Of a stretch of 64,000 nucleotides of DNA, positions 51,610-62,107 are shown piece after piece (the first letter of the stretch is position 1; each line of letters begins with the position of its first letter). This DNA is from Cordilura impudica. Lineage: Eukaryota > Arthropoda > Insecta > Diptera > Scathophagidae. The notes beneath the pieces are model-generated. The model had not been told where the DNA came from. It saw only the letters and a list, made by a program, of their open reading frames with translations, and made no database searches. Location of the stretch: positions 226,209,280 to 226,273,279 of the forward strand of contig OY821517.1 of assembly GCA_963682025.1 (NCBI GenBank). Direction: 5' to 3'. Made by a program: the position numbers and the translations under genes.

Positions 51610-52569
51610 CTAGTTTTTTGAATTAATGTTGAAATTCGTATTTTCATTTATTCGATGTCGGGGCGGAAGCTCAGCAATGTTGTTTCTCCGTGGATTTTCT
51701 TTAAATTCATATTCACGAACTAAAGTATTCACAGGCCAGAAACCAGGGTTAACGATTTGCTCATAAAGATCGAACGGAACGGTTATTTTAAAAGATGTAA
51801 TCCTTCTTGGTACGGAATAGGAAAATTTATATATCATAACATCAGCTTTATAACTTAGTTTAGAGTTTATATAAAAATTAATGTCATCAGTGGAGGTATC
51901 CGAAGAAAGACGCGAAATAAAAATAGATTTTTTTGGCGGTATTACTTTTAGTTGTTTCGGTAATGCCTCTTCATTAGTTAAAGATGGTGGAATAGCAGTT
52001 GTAGGGGTCAAGGACGTATTATTTAAAGATGGTAGCATTGCAGTTTTAGACATCAAGGGAGCAGTATTTGTAAAAGATTGTATATTATCAGTTGTAAGTA
52101 TCGATGATGCTTTATTAAAAGATGGTAGGACAGCATTTTGAGGCATCAAAGGAGAAGTAATTGTCGTAAGCATATTTGCAGAATTCAGAGTTGTATGGCT
52201 TGAAAAAGCAGTAGTATTATCAGGGTTTTCTCTATTGATGAATCTGGGTGACTTACGGCGATTTGGAGATGGTAATTTAGGTGATTGGAGTCCATCCAAT
52301 GACTTTAAATCATCGAAAAGCTTTCCATAAGAGTTTATTTGCCCGGATAAATTAGCAAAATTGTTTTGAATTTGCAAAAAATTGTTTTTAGTGCTTTGGA
52401 AGAAGCGGTAAAAATCAGCGCCAATTTTTTGACAGTCATTACAGCGCCAATGCAAGTTTTTATGCTTCGATACAGATTCGGCTACTAAACCAGATAATCC
52501 ACTGCATTTAAAGTGACATACACCAAGACAAAGCCAGCAACTCATTATTCTCTCGTCATGACCTTCCAA
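51610..52569 (-). CDS. LINE ORF1 with N-terminal PHD-like zinc finger, 319 codons
   Basis: The N-terminus has a cysteine/histidine array (CWLCLGVCHFKCSG, then HWRCNDCQ) fitting the second half of a PHD finger; the first CX2C pair is not in this frame, and the start may be incomplete. A coiled-coil-like stretch (FFQSTKNNFLQIQNNFANL, read in parts) follows, then a serine/threonine/proline-rich region with three imperfect repeats of the LPSxNxxSxxxTT type. A conserved C-terminal domain begins near residue 220 (PPKKSIFISRLSSDTSTDDI, read in parts), ending with FWPVNTLVREYEF. ORF1 proteins of this group bind RNA and package it. The frame is uninterrupted. Confidence 0.8.
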   Translation of the reverse strand: MEGHDERIMSCWLCLGVCHFKCSGLSGLVAESVSKHKNLHWRCNDCQKIGADFYRFFQSTKNNFLQIQNNFANLSGQINSYGKLFDDLKSLDGLQSPKLPSPNRRKSPRFINRENPDNTTAFSSHTTLNSANMLTTITSPLMPQNAVLPSFNKASSILTTDNIQSFTNTAPLMSKTAMLPSLNNTSLTPTTAIPPSLTNEEALPKQLKVIPPKKSIFISRLSSDTSTDDINFYINSKLSYKADVMIYKFSYSVPRRITSFKITVPFDLYEQIVNPGFWPVNTLVREYEFKENPRRNNIAELPPRHRINENTNFNINSKN

Positions 52570-53258
52570 AGAACAGCCTTTTTTTTAAACATGCCATTTT
52601 AAGGGATTTAATTTAGTTTTATTCGGGATATAGATTTTTAAAATAACTGGCAGCACTTTTTGTTTATTAGGAATAGTTATTGTTGTTGTTTGGTTTTGCT
52701 ATTGGTTTTTTTTGTGTTTTCTTTTTATGCTATGTTCTATTGAGTAAGTGTTATTTCTGTTAAGTATATTTTGTTGTTGTAAAATGTTTCGAAGTTATTG
52801 CCTTATTGTTAGTAATTTTATGTAGGAACTGTTATTGTTGTTTTTTTTTTTTTTAAATAAGAATATAGCACTTGTTTTAAGTTATTTGAAATATTGCTAT
52901 TGTGTTTTTTTGTATTTACTGTTTGTAAGTGTTCTATTGAGTAAGTGTAATTTCTCTTTAGTGTATTTTATTGTTGTAAAATGTTATGAATTTGACAATT
53001 TAGTTGTTTATTGTTGGTAATTTCGTGTATTGAAGAAAGAAATTATTTTTTATAAAACAAATATTTAAAAATTGCAGCCTTTAAAATAAGCTTTTAAAAT
53101 TGATTTTTTTTTTTTTTTGACAAACCAGAAATAATTAAACGGATTTTTAAGCATTAAACACAAAATTATAAATTCTTTAATACAAAAGTTATTGACGAAA
53201 AACACGGAGCACAACTCAAGATAAACTGTCTTTCACGAAGGTTTAAATGACTTTATGC
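52570..53258 (-). promoter_or_regulatory. LINE 5' untranslated region with tandem duplication
   Basis: Two imperfect copies of about 170-200 bases (52665-52831 and 52832-53029) share TTCTATTGAGTAAGTGT, TGTTGTAAAATGTT and TATTGTTNGTAATTT. Repeated 5' units often serve as internal promoters in LINEs. There is no TATA-like signal that I can defend. Confidence 0.55.
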
Positions 53259-54338
53259 ACATACAACCATGTGGCGGTAATGTTTATTATTAAAAAAAAC
53301 TTTCTAGAAATATAAGGAAAATTTGTCTATATAAATTTAAGCTAAAAAAAAAAATTTTTTTACTACATTAATAAAATTTTCGAAATATTAATTTTAACTA
53401 AAAATTTTTCCGCATTAATAAAATTTTCTATATATAAATTTAAAAAAAAAATTTTTTTCTACATTAATAAATTTTCCTAGATATAAAAATTAGACTTAAA
53501 AATTTTCAAAATTAAAAATGTTCTACATTACAAAATTTTGCTAAAATTAAAATTTTTCTGTAAAGAAAATTTTTCTAAATTTAAAATCAAAACTAAATTA
53601 AGATCCTCAAAATTTTTATATATTTAAAATTACTTGAAAATTTAAAATTAACCTAAATTTAAAATTATAGAAATTTAAGAGAATTTACAAAATGGTACCA
53701 TATTTAAAAAAAAAAAAAAAAATTTTTTTTGTTAAAGCTAAAATTAAAACTAAATTTAATTAAAACAAAAAAAAAAAAATACATATATATTGATTTAAAA
53801 TTACAATGACAGGAAAATTTTCGATAAAAAAAATACATTGAATTGAAAATTGCCTTCCAAGTTAAAATTTTTTTATAAAATTATATTAAACCAAATTTTC
53901 TAAAATTAAAATTTTTCTAAAATTAAAATTTTCTAAAATTAAAATTTGTCTAAAATTAAATATAGCTAAAAGTAAAATTGCTAAAAGAAATTTTATTATA
54001 GTTAAATGTTGCTAAAATAGAATATAAATTTTGAACACCTTAAAAATGAAGGTTAAATAAATATTATATAACCCGATGTAGAAAACCAAACCAAACCAAA
54101 TTCTTATCATTTCAGTGGGGTACCTCCAAATAAGATAGATCATAGGTAACAAGGTAGGGAGGGCAAAAGGGGCAGAACACCTCGTCCCCAATCCCAAGGT
54201 AAGTATGGCCATCCGTCCCATAAGCGACCGTTTTTTAAGTTTTTTAAAAATCGCACTTGAACATCTGTAGTGCGGTTTCCCTGGGTCTTAACAAGATCCC
54301 ACCCACACAGTTCCACAAGCACCGCACCATTACAGAAC

Positions 54339-54721
54339 ATTGCGAACGAAGTGCTGCGTGTATGATATGTGCAGAACAACATCATACAAGTGAGTGTCCG
54401 CTTAACACAAATGAAAAAAGATCAGCTGTTTTTACATTCTTTAATTGCAAAAAAAAACAAGGAAAAGAGAGAACTGATCACTCTGCAAACGATATCAACT
54501 GTCCGTTACGTTCTCTCTATTTGGAAACTAGAACAAGAGTTACTTCTAAAAGTCAGAATAACAGCAGACAACAACAAAATAACTCATTTCAATTTAAAGT
54601 GGGAGATTTCCCTAATTTAAGAAACAACACCACAAATTGTAACAATAACATCAATAATAATAGCAAAGCTACATACGCTAACCAGCTGAAAACAAACAAC
54701 GATTTATTTAGCATAGGATGA
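54339..54721 (+). pseudogene. Jockey ORF1, C-terminal part
   Basis: It resumes ORF1 right after the GAAC duplication: the final cysteine of the split knuckle, then a second one (CMICAEQHHTSEC), the end of a third (NDINCPL), and an asparagine/glutamine-rich tail ending at the TGA 54719-54721. Three CCHC motifs are normal for jockey ORF1. The third knuckle looks damaged (FFNCKKKQGKERTDHSAND, read in parts). The open frame reading left from here into 54257 is LTR sequence, not ORF1. Confidence 0.8.
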
Positions 54722-54813
54722 TTTGCATAGGTGCACTTCAAAAGTACAACAAATCAAAGTTGTAACGTCGATGGTAAAATACGCCCATGGATTATACTAA
54801 TTTAAAAGAACTA

Positions 54814-57244
54814 AAATGCTTCACTTGAATGCTAATGGCATTTCAAACTTTTCTAAATTAAAACAATTTGAAATACTAATTGAACGAGAAATATTAAAAT
54901 AGCGTCTTTGAGTGAAACATTTTTTTCAGAAAATCATAGGCCCTACTTTAAAAATTATTATTTATATAGAAGTGACAGAACAGATGCAAGGGGAGGAGGA
55001 GTAGCTCTCTTCATTCATAAATCTGTCGCACCTAAAAACCTCTTTATATCAAACACCTCATGAATCGAAAACATCTCAATTGAAGTTATTATAATTAATA
55101 GACGTATTGTTGTATCTTCACCAGGATATACCCATAACTTCTGTGCTGATATCTTGAACCTAACACCTTCCACCAAAGAATATATAGTTTTTGGTGACCT
55201 AAATGCCAAACATTGTTCTTGGAATTGCCGTGCAAATAATACTGCAGAAATCGCACTCAACAACCTACAGCAATCAAGCAATTTTTTCATTCACTGTCCT
55301 AATAGTCCAACCCTATTCCCCATCAACATAATCGCGAAGCATCCATATTCGATATTATTTTAAACAATTCCGCTTTAAATATAGACGTAAAAACAATGGA
55401 TTACGAAATACCATTAGACCATAGCCCCATTATATGTACACATAAGAGATCAATGGCCTTGCAGGTTGACCTCAATTATTATGATTATTGTGCAACCAAC
55501 TGGAAGATTTATATGAATTTTTTAGACAATAAAATTACGTTAAATTCGGGTATATACAATACCAAGGTAGTAATTGATCAGGAAATACAAAAATTTATAA
55601 ATGTAGTTTTCGAAGCAAGGGATGTATCTACACCTAAAATAACTCAACAAAATAATTACACATTACCAGAAAGTACTGTGAAATATATTAAACTAAGAAG
55701 AAGCTTTAAAAGATAAAGCCAACAACCTTCAAATATAGCCGAGCAAACTTTTTGTAATCAATGTACTAAGTTTCTAAGTAACGTGATTGATAAAAGTATT
55801 AATTCAGAACGCAATAAGAAATTGTGTCAATTATTATCCAATTTAAAACCATCATTTTGGAAAATAAGCAGGAACTTGCGAGGAAAAGTAAATTATCAAA
55901 TCTCTCACTTTAAATTTGGAAATATAAAAATAACATCTGATAAGGACAAGACTGAAGTCCTGTCAAATTCATTTGTCCAAGCAAATAACCACACTTCGAA
56001 CTACAACCACTCAGCGGATACAGTAATAAATACAACAGTAAATAATTTTAAGAAGGAAAATCCTTGTTCTGAATTAGCAATTTATACATCTCTAGAAGAA
56101 GTAATGAATATTGTCTCATCAATAAAACCCTAAAAATCTCCTGGTTTTGACAATATTCCCAACTTGCTCTTAAAGAAACTACCACTCAAAGCTCTAAAAT
56201 TATAATATATAATAGCTGCATCAAACTCAACTATTTCCCAAACCATTTCAAAAATGCTAAGGTTATAGCTATCAACAAACCTAGTAAGCCAAAAAATAAC
56301 CCAAATAGCTATAGACCTATTAGTCTATTAAGTAACTTAGGTAAAATATTTGAAAAATACTACATTCTCGTCTCAGTGAATTTGTAATGATCAATTCTAT
56401 TGTTGCTAAAGAACAATTTGGATTTAAAAAAGAGCATAGCACCAAATAAACAGAATTAAAAATCAAATAATCAACAATTAAAACAATATACGTTCAACGG
56501 GTCTAATATTACTAGATATTGAAAAAGCGTTTGACACCGTTTGGCATAATGGCCTAGTACTTAAACTTCTTGATGCAAATATAGCAAAATATTTATTCAA
56601 ACTTATTTCAGATTTTTTTTACGGCAGAAGCTTTAAAGTTGCGATTAATAATGAAACATAATCTCCAAAAACCATTTCCACAGGGTTACCCAAGGATCAG
56701 TCTTGTCGGCATTGCTGTACTCGATATATACATCCGATTTTAAAGTCCCAAAATATATGAAATTTGCTTATCACTCAGATGATACAAGTACAAGTGCACT
56801 CCCGAAGAAAATGGAAAAAGGACTTATAAATTGCAGTAAATATTTTCACAAATGGAAAATCAAAATTAATCCAAACAAGACCCAAGCAATAATTTTCCCA
56901 TTCAACAAATCTCCCAAAAGACTGCCAAGACGTCATCTTCTTGTTGGAAATAATACCATAAATATACTTAACGATGTCAAATATCTCGGAGTTGTCTTGG
57001 ATAAAAAGCTTACATATAAAAGACATATTATGGCTACGTGTCAAAAAGCTATAAAATCATTTAAAGCATTATGGCCACTATTAAATAGAAGGTCATTTCT
57101 AAACCACAAAAACAAAAATCTACTCTTCAAAAGTGTTATAAGGCCGATATTAACATACGCGTGTCCTATTTGGAGTGACGCTGCCAACTGTCACCTAAAA
57201 CGCTTACAAATTATACAAAACAAATGTCTTAAAATGATAAATAA
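54814..57244 (+). pseudogene. Jockey ORF2: endonuclease and reverse transcriptase, decayed
   Basis: ORF2 starts MLHLNANGISNF at 54814 and soon hits stops. Endonuclease pieces are FGDLNAKHCSWN (about 55187) and LDHSPIICTHKR (about 55410), in different phases. The middle (55783-56133) ends at a stop just before KSPGFDNIP, the usual RT entry. YRPISLLSNLGKIFEK (about 56312) and ILLDIEKAFDTVWHNGL (about 56508) follow. The last frame (56703-57244) carries a damaged catalytic box FAYHSDD, where FADD is expected, and the thumb (VKYLGVVLDKKLTYKRHI; RPILTYACPIW). At least six breaks were seen. The copy ends at 57244 where a family A repeat begins. Confidence 0.85.
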
Positions 57245-57857
57245 CAAGTAAGAAAATTATAGTCGGTCTAGATCGACTATACGATACCCTATACCATGCG
57301 TTTAGAGACCCTATCTCTCAGGCCCCACTAACTGGATATAGAAAATAAGCATAAACCAAATTTGAGTGGAATTTTAATTAATTTTTTCGGCTGTAGATAT
57401 GAAAAAGTTCATATCGGATGCTATATCTATATGGGGACTAGGCCCAAAAATGGACCGATCCTGACCAGGTTTGGTAAAGTCTCTTGTATTTTGCAAAAAT
57501 ATATACAAACAAAATTTGAGAAGAATCAGTGCAATATTTTTGTTTTTTGATAGATTTAAGTGAAGATCGGGAAGCAGCTCTATATGGGGCCTATGACTAA
57601 GAGTTGTCCAATAGGGATCATTTTTGGACTACTGATTAATGGATGTAATATATACATACAAACCCAATTTGACTAAGATTTGTGTGATAATTTGGATCTT
57701 ATGGCAATATATGTTGATTTCATAGGGGTCATTTGTATGGGGGCTAGGTCTGAACATGGACCGATTCTCACCAATTTCAATAGCGTTCATCCCATGGCCG
57801 ATAAAAGATTAAATACCAAATTTCATCAAAATATATTCATATTTGCGACCTGCAGTT
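57245..57857 (+). mobile_element. Family A dispersed repeat, copy 3, right end missing
   Basis: It starts CAAGTAAGAAAATTATAGTC and matches 6548-7161 closely, ending at GACCTGCAGTT before the (GACG)n block. It is placed between a plus-strand and a minus-strand piece of the same jockey sequence. Confidence 0.75.
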
Positions 57858-58062
57858 ATATAGGATACCTCCAGGGCTTTTTATTTATCATTTTAAGACA
57901 TTTGTTTTGTATAATTTGTAAGCGTTTTAGGTGGCAGTTGGCAGCGTCACTCAAAATAGGACACGCTATGTTAATATTGGCCTTATAACACTTTTGAACA
58001 GTAGATTTTTGTTTTTGGGGTTTAGAAATGACCTTCTATTAAGTAGTGGCCATAATGCTTAA
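57858..58062 (-). pseudogene. Inverted jockey ORF2 3' fragment
   Basis: The reverse complement of about 57885-58058 matches 57066-57238, the end of the jockey RT in the preceding element. It then extends about 27 bases past the point where that copy is cut (AAGCCCTGGAGGTATCC). The arms are about 170 bases and nearly identical by eye. Confidence 0.8.
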
Positions 58063-58535
58063 TAGATATAAACGAAACCAATTGTATACCACAAAAAAAT
58101 AAAAGAATTACAATTGAAGTCATATAAATGATCTTCCAATATTTTAACAATCGGGACGATTGATCTTACAGGGGTTAAGATATGGCATAGCATCCCTTAG
58201 TATAAAAAATTCTTTAGTCACATGCGTAAACTATTTTACACGCGCCGAATATATTATGCTGATGTCGCGTAGCGAAATTCATGTTTATAAATGTTAAATT
58301 GCAATTGGAAACCCATTTTTTTGGTTTCCCACAGAGTGGTTGCATTCTTTAATAAAATGCAACATAATCAAAAATACAGTTATTGTGCTTCTTGTGGTTT
58401 TAAAAGTTTGGTTTTAATTCTAACTTAAGACGGTAAAGTATATTGTAAATTAGTGCTACGAAAGAATTTAAAATTGAGTGAAAAAAAAATTTTTTTAAGT
58501 GCAAGACAAGTGATTTAATTAATTAATTAGCAGCT
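58063..58535. other. AT-rich spacer without recognisable gene
   Basis: Nothing recognised; unique-looking sequence ending at the start of the second jockey copy. Confidence 0.6.
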
Positions 58536-59164
58536 GTTCGAATCTAACTCTCTTTACGAGCGGTCGTGTAAATAATTAAAGCGCTTAGAGTACAACTATT
58601 TAAAATTAAAAACAAGTGTATATTTTTGTTTTTGCAATTGCCTATTCTTGATCTCATTTGAACTCACGTACAATCCAGCTTAAAACAGGAATAAAAATTT
58701 AGCGATGGCCCGAGGGGCCAAATCTTCATCAAAAAGAAAGCTCCTTGCGAACAAGAAGATGACAAAACTTCCTCCGGGTTTTGTTAACCCGAACATTGCG
58801 TCAACTTCCAGCAACAGATTTAGCCTGCTTGCTGGCCTCAATGATATGGACGTAACTTCCGTATCCACCTCCACCTATTGTTGTAGAAGCTAACGCCTCA
58901 TTTGCAGAAATACGAAAACTACTTGTTAAAGATTGTATTTTCAAACGTACTTCAATTGGTACCAAAATTTTTGCTCCAAGTAAAGAATTGTACGAATGCT
59001 ACAAGCAAATTCTTAAAGAGAGTAAAATGGAGTTTCATTCATATGGCTCCAAAGATAATAGGTTATACACAACCTTTTTGCACGGTTTACCCCGCATAAC
59101 CTCTGAGGACATCACCGAAGAGCTAAAAAACTGCAACCTATGCCCTCTTCCGTGGCTGAAATAG
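58536..59164 (+). pseudogene. Second jockey copy, 5' end and ORF1 start only
   Basis: 58536-58704 matches the untranslated leader of the first copy (34783-34951). ORF1 starts MARGAKSSSKRKLLANKKMT at 58705 and includes the stretch missing in copy 1 (NPNIASTSSNRFSLLAG). It shifts frame near 58870, goes on as FAEIRKLLVKDCIFKRTSIG and LYECYKQILKESKMEFHSYG (read in parts), and ends at 59164. It covers the join across the hAT site without interruption, confirming that the hAT in copy 1 is an insertion. The element is cut off before the zinc knuckles. Confidence 0.82.
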
Positions 59165-59951
59165 TCTATAATATATTTTATTAAAATACATTATTTTATT
59201 GTGCTCTTACTGAGCGGTTTCTGACAACTAGCTATTTTATTTTAATTTAAACTTATACTACTTATACTTAAACTTAACATATACTTAATCTAACTTAAAC
59301 TTACGTGAGACCCAAATGTGTATGACAATTTGCAATGTAAGCAAATTGTCATAAGTGACTGTGCAGTGCGATTCACTAAGAATGCATGCCCTACAAGAAA
59401 TGAATGACTGAAACTAACACATAAACAATTTTTGTACTAACCCACTTGCAGTTTTTTTCTATTTACCCACCAAACCAAATGTTCCGATTTCGTAAAGAAT
59501 ACGTAACGACTGTCGGCAAAATCTTCCGATTTCGGAATCGAAATATTATCGAAATCGTAACGATTTTCATATGGAAGGGTTGACATGACTTCGCAACGAT
59601 ATGTAGGTAGGATTTCGTTTCGACATTTTTTAACGATTTCTTTAAAACAAAAACTTCCGATTTCGCAACCGAAATATTAGCGACTTCGTAACTATATGTA
59701 GGTACAAAATCGCAACGACATGGATGTACGATTTAGTTTAGACTTTCTTAACAATTGCGTAAAGAATTTTTTTCAACTTTTTTAAAAAAATTATTTTCAT
59801 TCATTTTATTTATTTATTTAAAAAATAACATAGTATAATAATATAAAAAAAAATAATACAAGATAATATAATAATTTAACTTAACTTTCGTTAGTTGCTT
59901 TTCTTTTTAATGATTTTTGTTGTCGGTCCTTTGCGCTATTAAAATATTTCT
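59165..59951. repeat. Spacer with a CG-containing degenerate repeat
   Basis: At 59468-59760 the words CTTCCGATTTCGNAANCGAAATATTA, TCGTAACGAT and CGCAACGAYATG recur about twice at roughly 115-150-base spacing. 59230-59300 repeats ACTTA/AACTTA words. The rest is AT-rich. It may be the 3' end of the element holding the adjacent minus-strand frame. Confidence 0.5.
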
Positions 59952-60479
59952 TTATGTTGTACTTTCATTTTTAAAAAGAAAATCTGTTAACGCATTTTCC
60001 AGGCCGTAGTGTAAATATGATCCTCTGCCCATACTGACAATATTTGTTTTTCTAGGTGTTCCTCGTAATGTTCTTATGTCACATGGCAAATCATGACCTT
60101 CTGCCTTTAATTTTCGCAATAGTTCGTTTGTTGCAACAGTTGAAATGCCATGTCTGATCGTCCAAAATGCAAGAAAATTATTTAAAGATTCTGGAATTTT
60201 TCTTTGATCTGCTGTTTTGCATTCATTTGTATTTTTTGATGAATTATTATTATTGGTGTTGAGCGCCAAAATTTCAACTGCTTCATTGTTATCGCAGTTC
60301 AGCGGAAAAATTTCAACTTTTTCATTATTTTCAACTTTTTTATTGTTAGTATTCATATCATTATTTTGTTTCAGTTTTTTTGATTTTAGTTTAGAACAGT
60401 CAACTTCTCTATTTAATATAGATTTTAGCAAATTATTTGCTTCTCTTTTAATACTCTTGCGGGCAGCCTGAAGCGACAT
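59952..60479 (-). CDS. Unrecognised 175-codon protein, probably transposon-associated
   Basis: The protein starts MSLQAARKSIKREANNLLK, has a lysine/asparagine-rich middle (about residues 35-95), and a compact C-terminal domain from about 100. That domain reads SLNNFLAFWTIRHGISTVAT, then LLRKLKAEGHDLPCDIRTL, and ends with GRGSYLHYGLENALTDF. The pattern of a helix, LLxxLK...LPxDxRTL and a final YxxxGLExxL recalls N-terminal domains of uncharacterised arthropod proteins linked to DNA transposons, but I cannot name a family. The frame is open and single-exon here. It is flanked on both sides by CG-containing repeats with AACGAATTCGTT-like words, which may be element ends. A host gene cannot be excluded. 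Confidence 0.5.
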   Translation of the reverse strand: MSLQAARKSIKREANNLLKSILNREVDCSKLKSKKLKQNNDMNTNNKKVENNEKVEIFPLNCDNNEAVEILALNTNNNNSSKNTNECKTADQRKIPESLNNFLAFWTIRHGISTVATNELLRKLKAEGHDLPCDIRTLRGTPRKTNIVSMGRGSYLHYGLENALTDFLFKNESTT

Positions 60480-60723
60480 TGTTTTTTTTTTGTACAGCGG
60501 AGCACCGCTTTACCGTTATGTTACTGCTTTCGTGGAAATATAATGCTTTTTTGTTTAATATGTTTCTTTAAAACAATCTAAACACTTTTCACTGTTTTTT
60601 ACTTACATATAACTCAGAACTTTTATATTTTTCAAAAAGATTTATTTCCACAAACTTTAATTATAATTTATAAATAAATATAAAAAAGGAACTCCGAGAA
60701 AATTTTCCAACGCTTTATATCAA

Positions 60724-60825
60724 TTCAGACAAACTACCGACATGTATTAACGAATTCGTTAAGATAAGGCTAAGTTCAGACAAACTACCAACATGTCTTA
60801 ACGAATTCGTTAAGAGATGTCGGTC
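60724..60825. repeat. Two tandem palindrome-containing units
   Basis: TTCAGACAAACTACC, ACATGT and TTAACGAATTCGTTAAG occur twice, about 51 bases apart. The second unit extends into a near-perfect palindrome, ACATGTCTTAACG and its inverse, ending GAGATGTCGG. It could be the terminal repeat of the element with the 59952-60479 frame. Confidence 0.6.
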
Positions 60826-62107
60826 GCACAGTGGTTCAAAACCAAAAAAAAAGTGGTAATAAGTCTGGAACTTCTAAACTATTAGTTGGATTGGAATAGT
60901 ATATTCTAAGCGATTGTAGTCAAGGATATAGGCTTTCAAAATATTTGTTTTTGAGATACCCTGTTGTAACACAGGGTGAGATACAAGGTGCCAAAGTCGA
61001 CCACCTCGAGGTGTAAAATGCTTTTAAAGCTTGTAACTTTTATAAATATGAAGCGATTTTTACGTTTTTTAAATTTTTCCAATAACCATTAAATTATTAA
61101 CAAAAAACATGCCTATACTACCTAGTTATCGCTTATGGTTTAAAAAATATTTGATTTTAAAAATCAACATTTGAACTTTTCACCAAATTCTTTCTTGGTT
61201 TTTCGCAAATAACATTTTTATTAAAATAGATAAAAAAAAATATGTGGCGATAGCCAGTACTTTTTGAAAAAATACGTTGAAGTATTTTTTGAATTATTTC
61301 AAACCGTTTAGTGAGCACAAAATCTTAAAGTTGACTTTTTGAATCAGGTTCTTAAAATTGCAAATTTTTGCCAAAAAATACCCTTCATTCTTTCACATTT
61401 TTCTCACAACCTTGGTAAAACATGTATATATTTTTCTACATATTTTAAAAGAATATGCTTCGAGAATGGTTGTAAGCGAAATTTTTAATATTTTTGGACA
61501 TGCAATTTTTTGGCAATTTAAAAAAAAAAAAACTAAGTTTTAAAAGTTAATACAAAAATATCCGCTCGATTTCATCAAATATTTCAGTATTAAAGCTCCA
61601 AATATTTTTATTTATTTGCCGCAATAAAATTTACCGCGGTTACATAAACGTGGTCAGGAGGGCTTAAATGGCGAAAAAAGTCAAATTTTCATAAGAATTT
61701 TTTTTGTTAACATAAAAACATATCAAGATTAGTTATTTTTATATTTTGTTTATCGATTCAGAACGGCATTTAAATTATGTAAAACACTTCAAAAAATCAT
61801 TTTGATAACATTAATAGTTTTTGAGATATTTATATTCAAATTTCAGAAAAAAATATAGAAAAACTATGGTTTTTCGTTTTTTTTTTTTGGTTTTTTTGGT
61901 AAAGTGGTCCCAAAATTTTTGAATTTTACTTACTATTATATATATTGTTAAAGAAGACATATTTATCTATTCAACGATATATAACATGTCTATCAAATAT
62001 ATTGCAACATGCTGAAATAATGACCCAAACCACACTCCACAGGCAAAAATTTAGATATTTCTCTATTTGTTCATATAAATGGTCATTTACATAGTGAATG
62101 ACATATT
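60826..62107. other. AT-rich stretch without recognisable gene
   Basis: It begins CACAGTGGTTCAAAACC, which looks like a DNA transposon end, but I found no matching inverse. Small hairpins occur: ACCCTGT/ACAGGGT near 60958-60977 and the palindrome CACCTCGAGGTG near 61002. No coding region was recognised. Confidence 0.5.

Larger units (their letters stand above)
48652..53258 (-). mobile_element. CR1/jockey-group LINE, near full length
   Basis: ACAT stands at 48648-48651 and 53259-53262 as a short target duplication. On the minus strand it has a 5' region with a tandem duplication, ORF1 with a PHD-like finger (52569-51610), an endonuclease-RT ORF2 (51580 to about 48787) broken by two frameshifts, and an (AAATA/AAAT)n tail of about 36 bases at 48652-48688. 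A microsatellite tail and PHD-type ORF1 favour the CR1/jockey group. Apart from the frameshifts it looks young. Confidence 0.88.
37615..54334 (+). mobile_element. Ty3/gypsy LTR element with about 2.1-kb LTRs (Ulysses/Osvaldo-like), inserted in the jockey LINE
   Basis: The LTRs start TGTGATGGCCGTTT (37615 and 47610) and end TACA (42853 and 54334); GAAC flanks the unit at 37611-37614 and 54335-54338. The primer site TGGCGCCCAACGTGGGG (tRNA-Lys type) starts four bases after the 5' LTR. Net LTR length is about 2.1 kb each after removing the family D repeat from the 5' LTR and a LINE from the 3' LTR. Very long LTRs with a Lys primer site are known from Ulysses and Osvaldo. The internal region (42854-47609) holds a RING-like frame, gag and pol with RNase H, but most of protease and nearly all of integrase are missing, so this copy is defective. 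Confidence 0.9.
47610..54334 (+). repeat. 3' LTR of the long-LTR element, interrupted by a LINE
   Basis: 47610-48651 and 53259-54334 are the two halves, matching the 5' LTR. It ends CCGCACCATTACA followed by GAAC. Sequence differences from the 5' LTR are scattered (small indels and substitutions), more than in the BEL 2 or errantivirus LTR pairs, so this insertion is older. Confidence 0.88.
34781..57244 (+). mobile_element. Jockey-like LINE, split by two insertions
   Basis: The three pieces are 34781-35281, 37328-37614 and 54339-57244. Removing the hAT (35282-37319, duplication GTTATACA) and the long-LTR element (37615-54334, duplication GAAC) rejoins the ORF1 frame exactly inside a zinc knuckle, so the pieces belong to one insertion. 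The 5' end (TTCAGTTCGAATC) matches a second copy at 58536. ORF1 (gag-like) runs 34952 to 54721 across the insertions, and ORF2 (endonuclease and RT) follows to 57244. ORF2 has several frame breaks. The 3' end is lost where a family A repeat starts. Confidence 0.85.

Noticed and set aside
54257..54338. Start of a zinc-knuckle protein at the ATG 54257
   Set aside because: The first 82 bases are the 3' LTR end; the real coding sequence enters after the GAAC duplication at 54339.
60826..60842. Transib-like terminus CACAGTGGTTCAAAACC
   Set aside because: I found no matching inverted end and no transposase within the next 1.2 kb.
61358..61543. 61-codon plus-strand frame
   Set aside because: AT-rich, no recognised motif and no support beyond being open.
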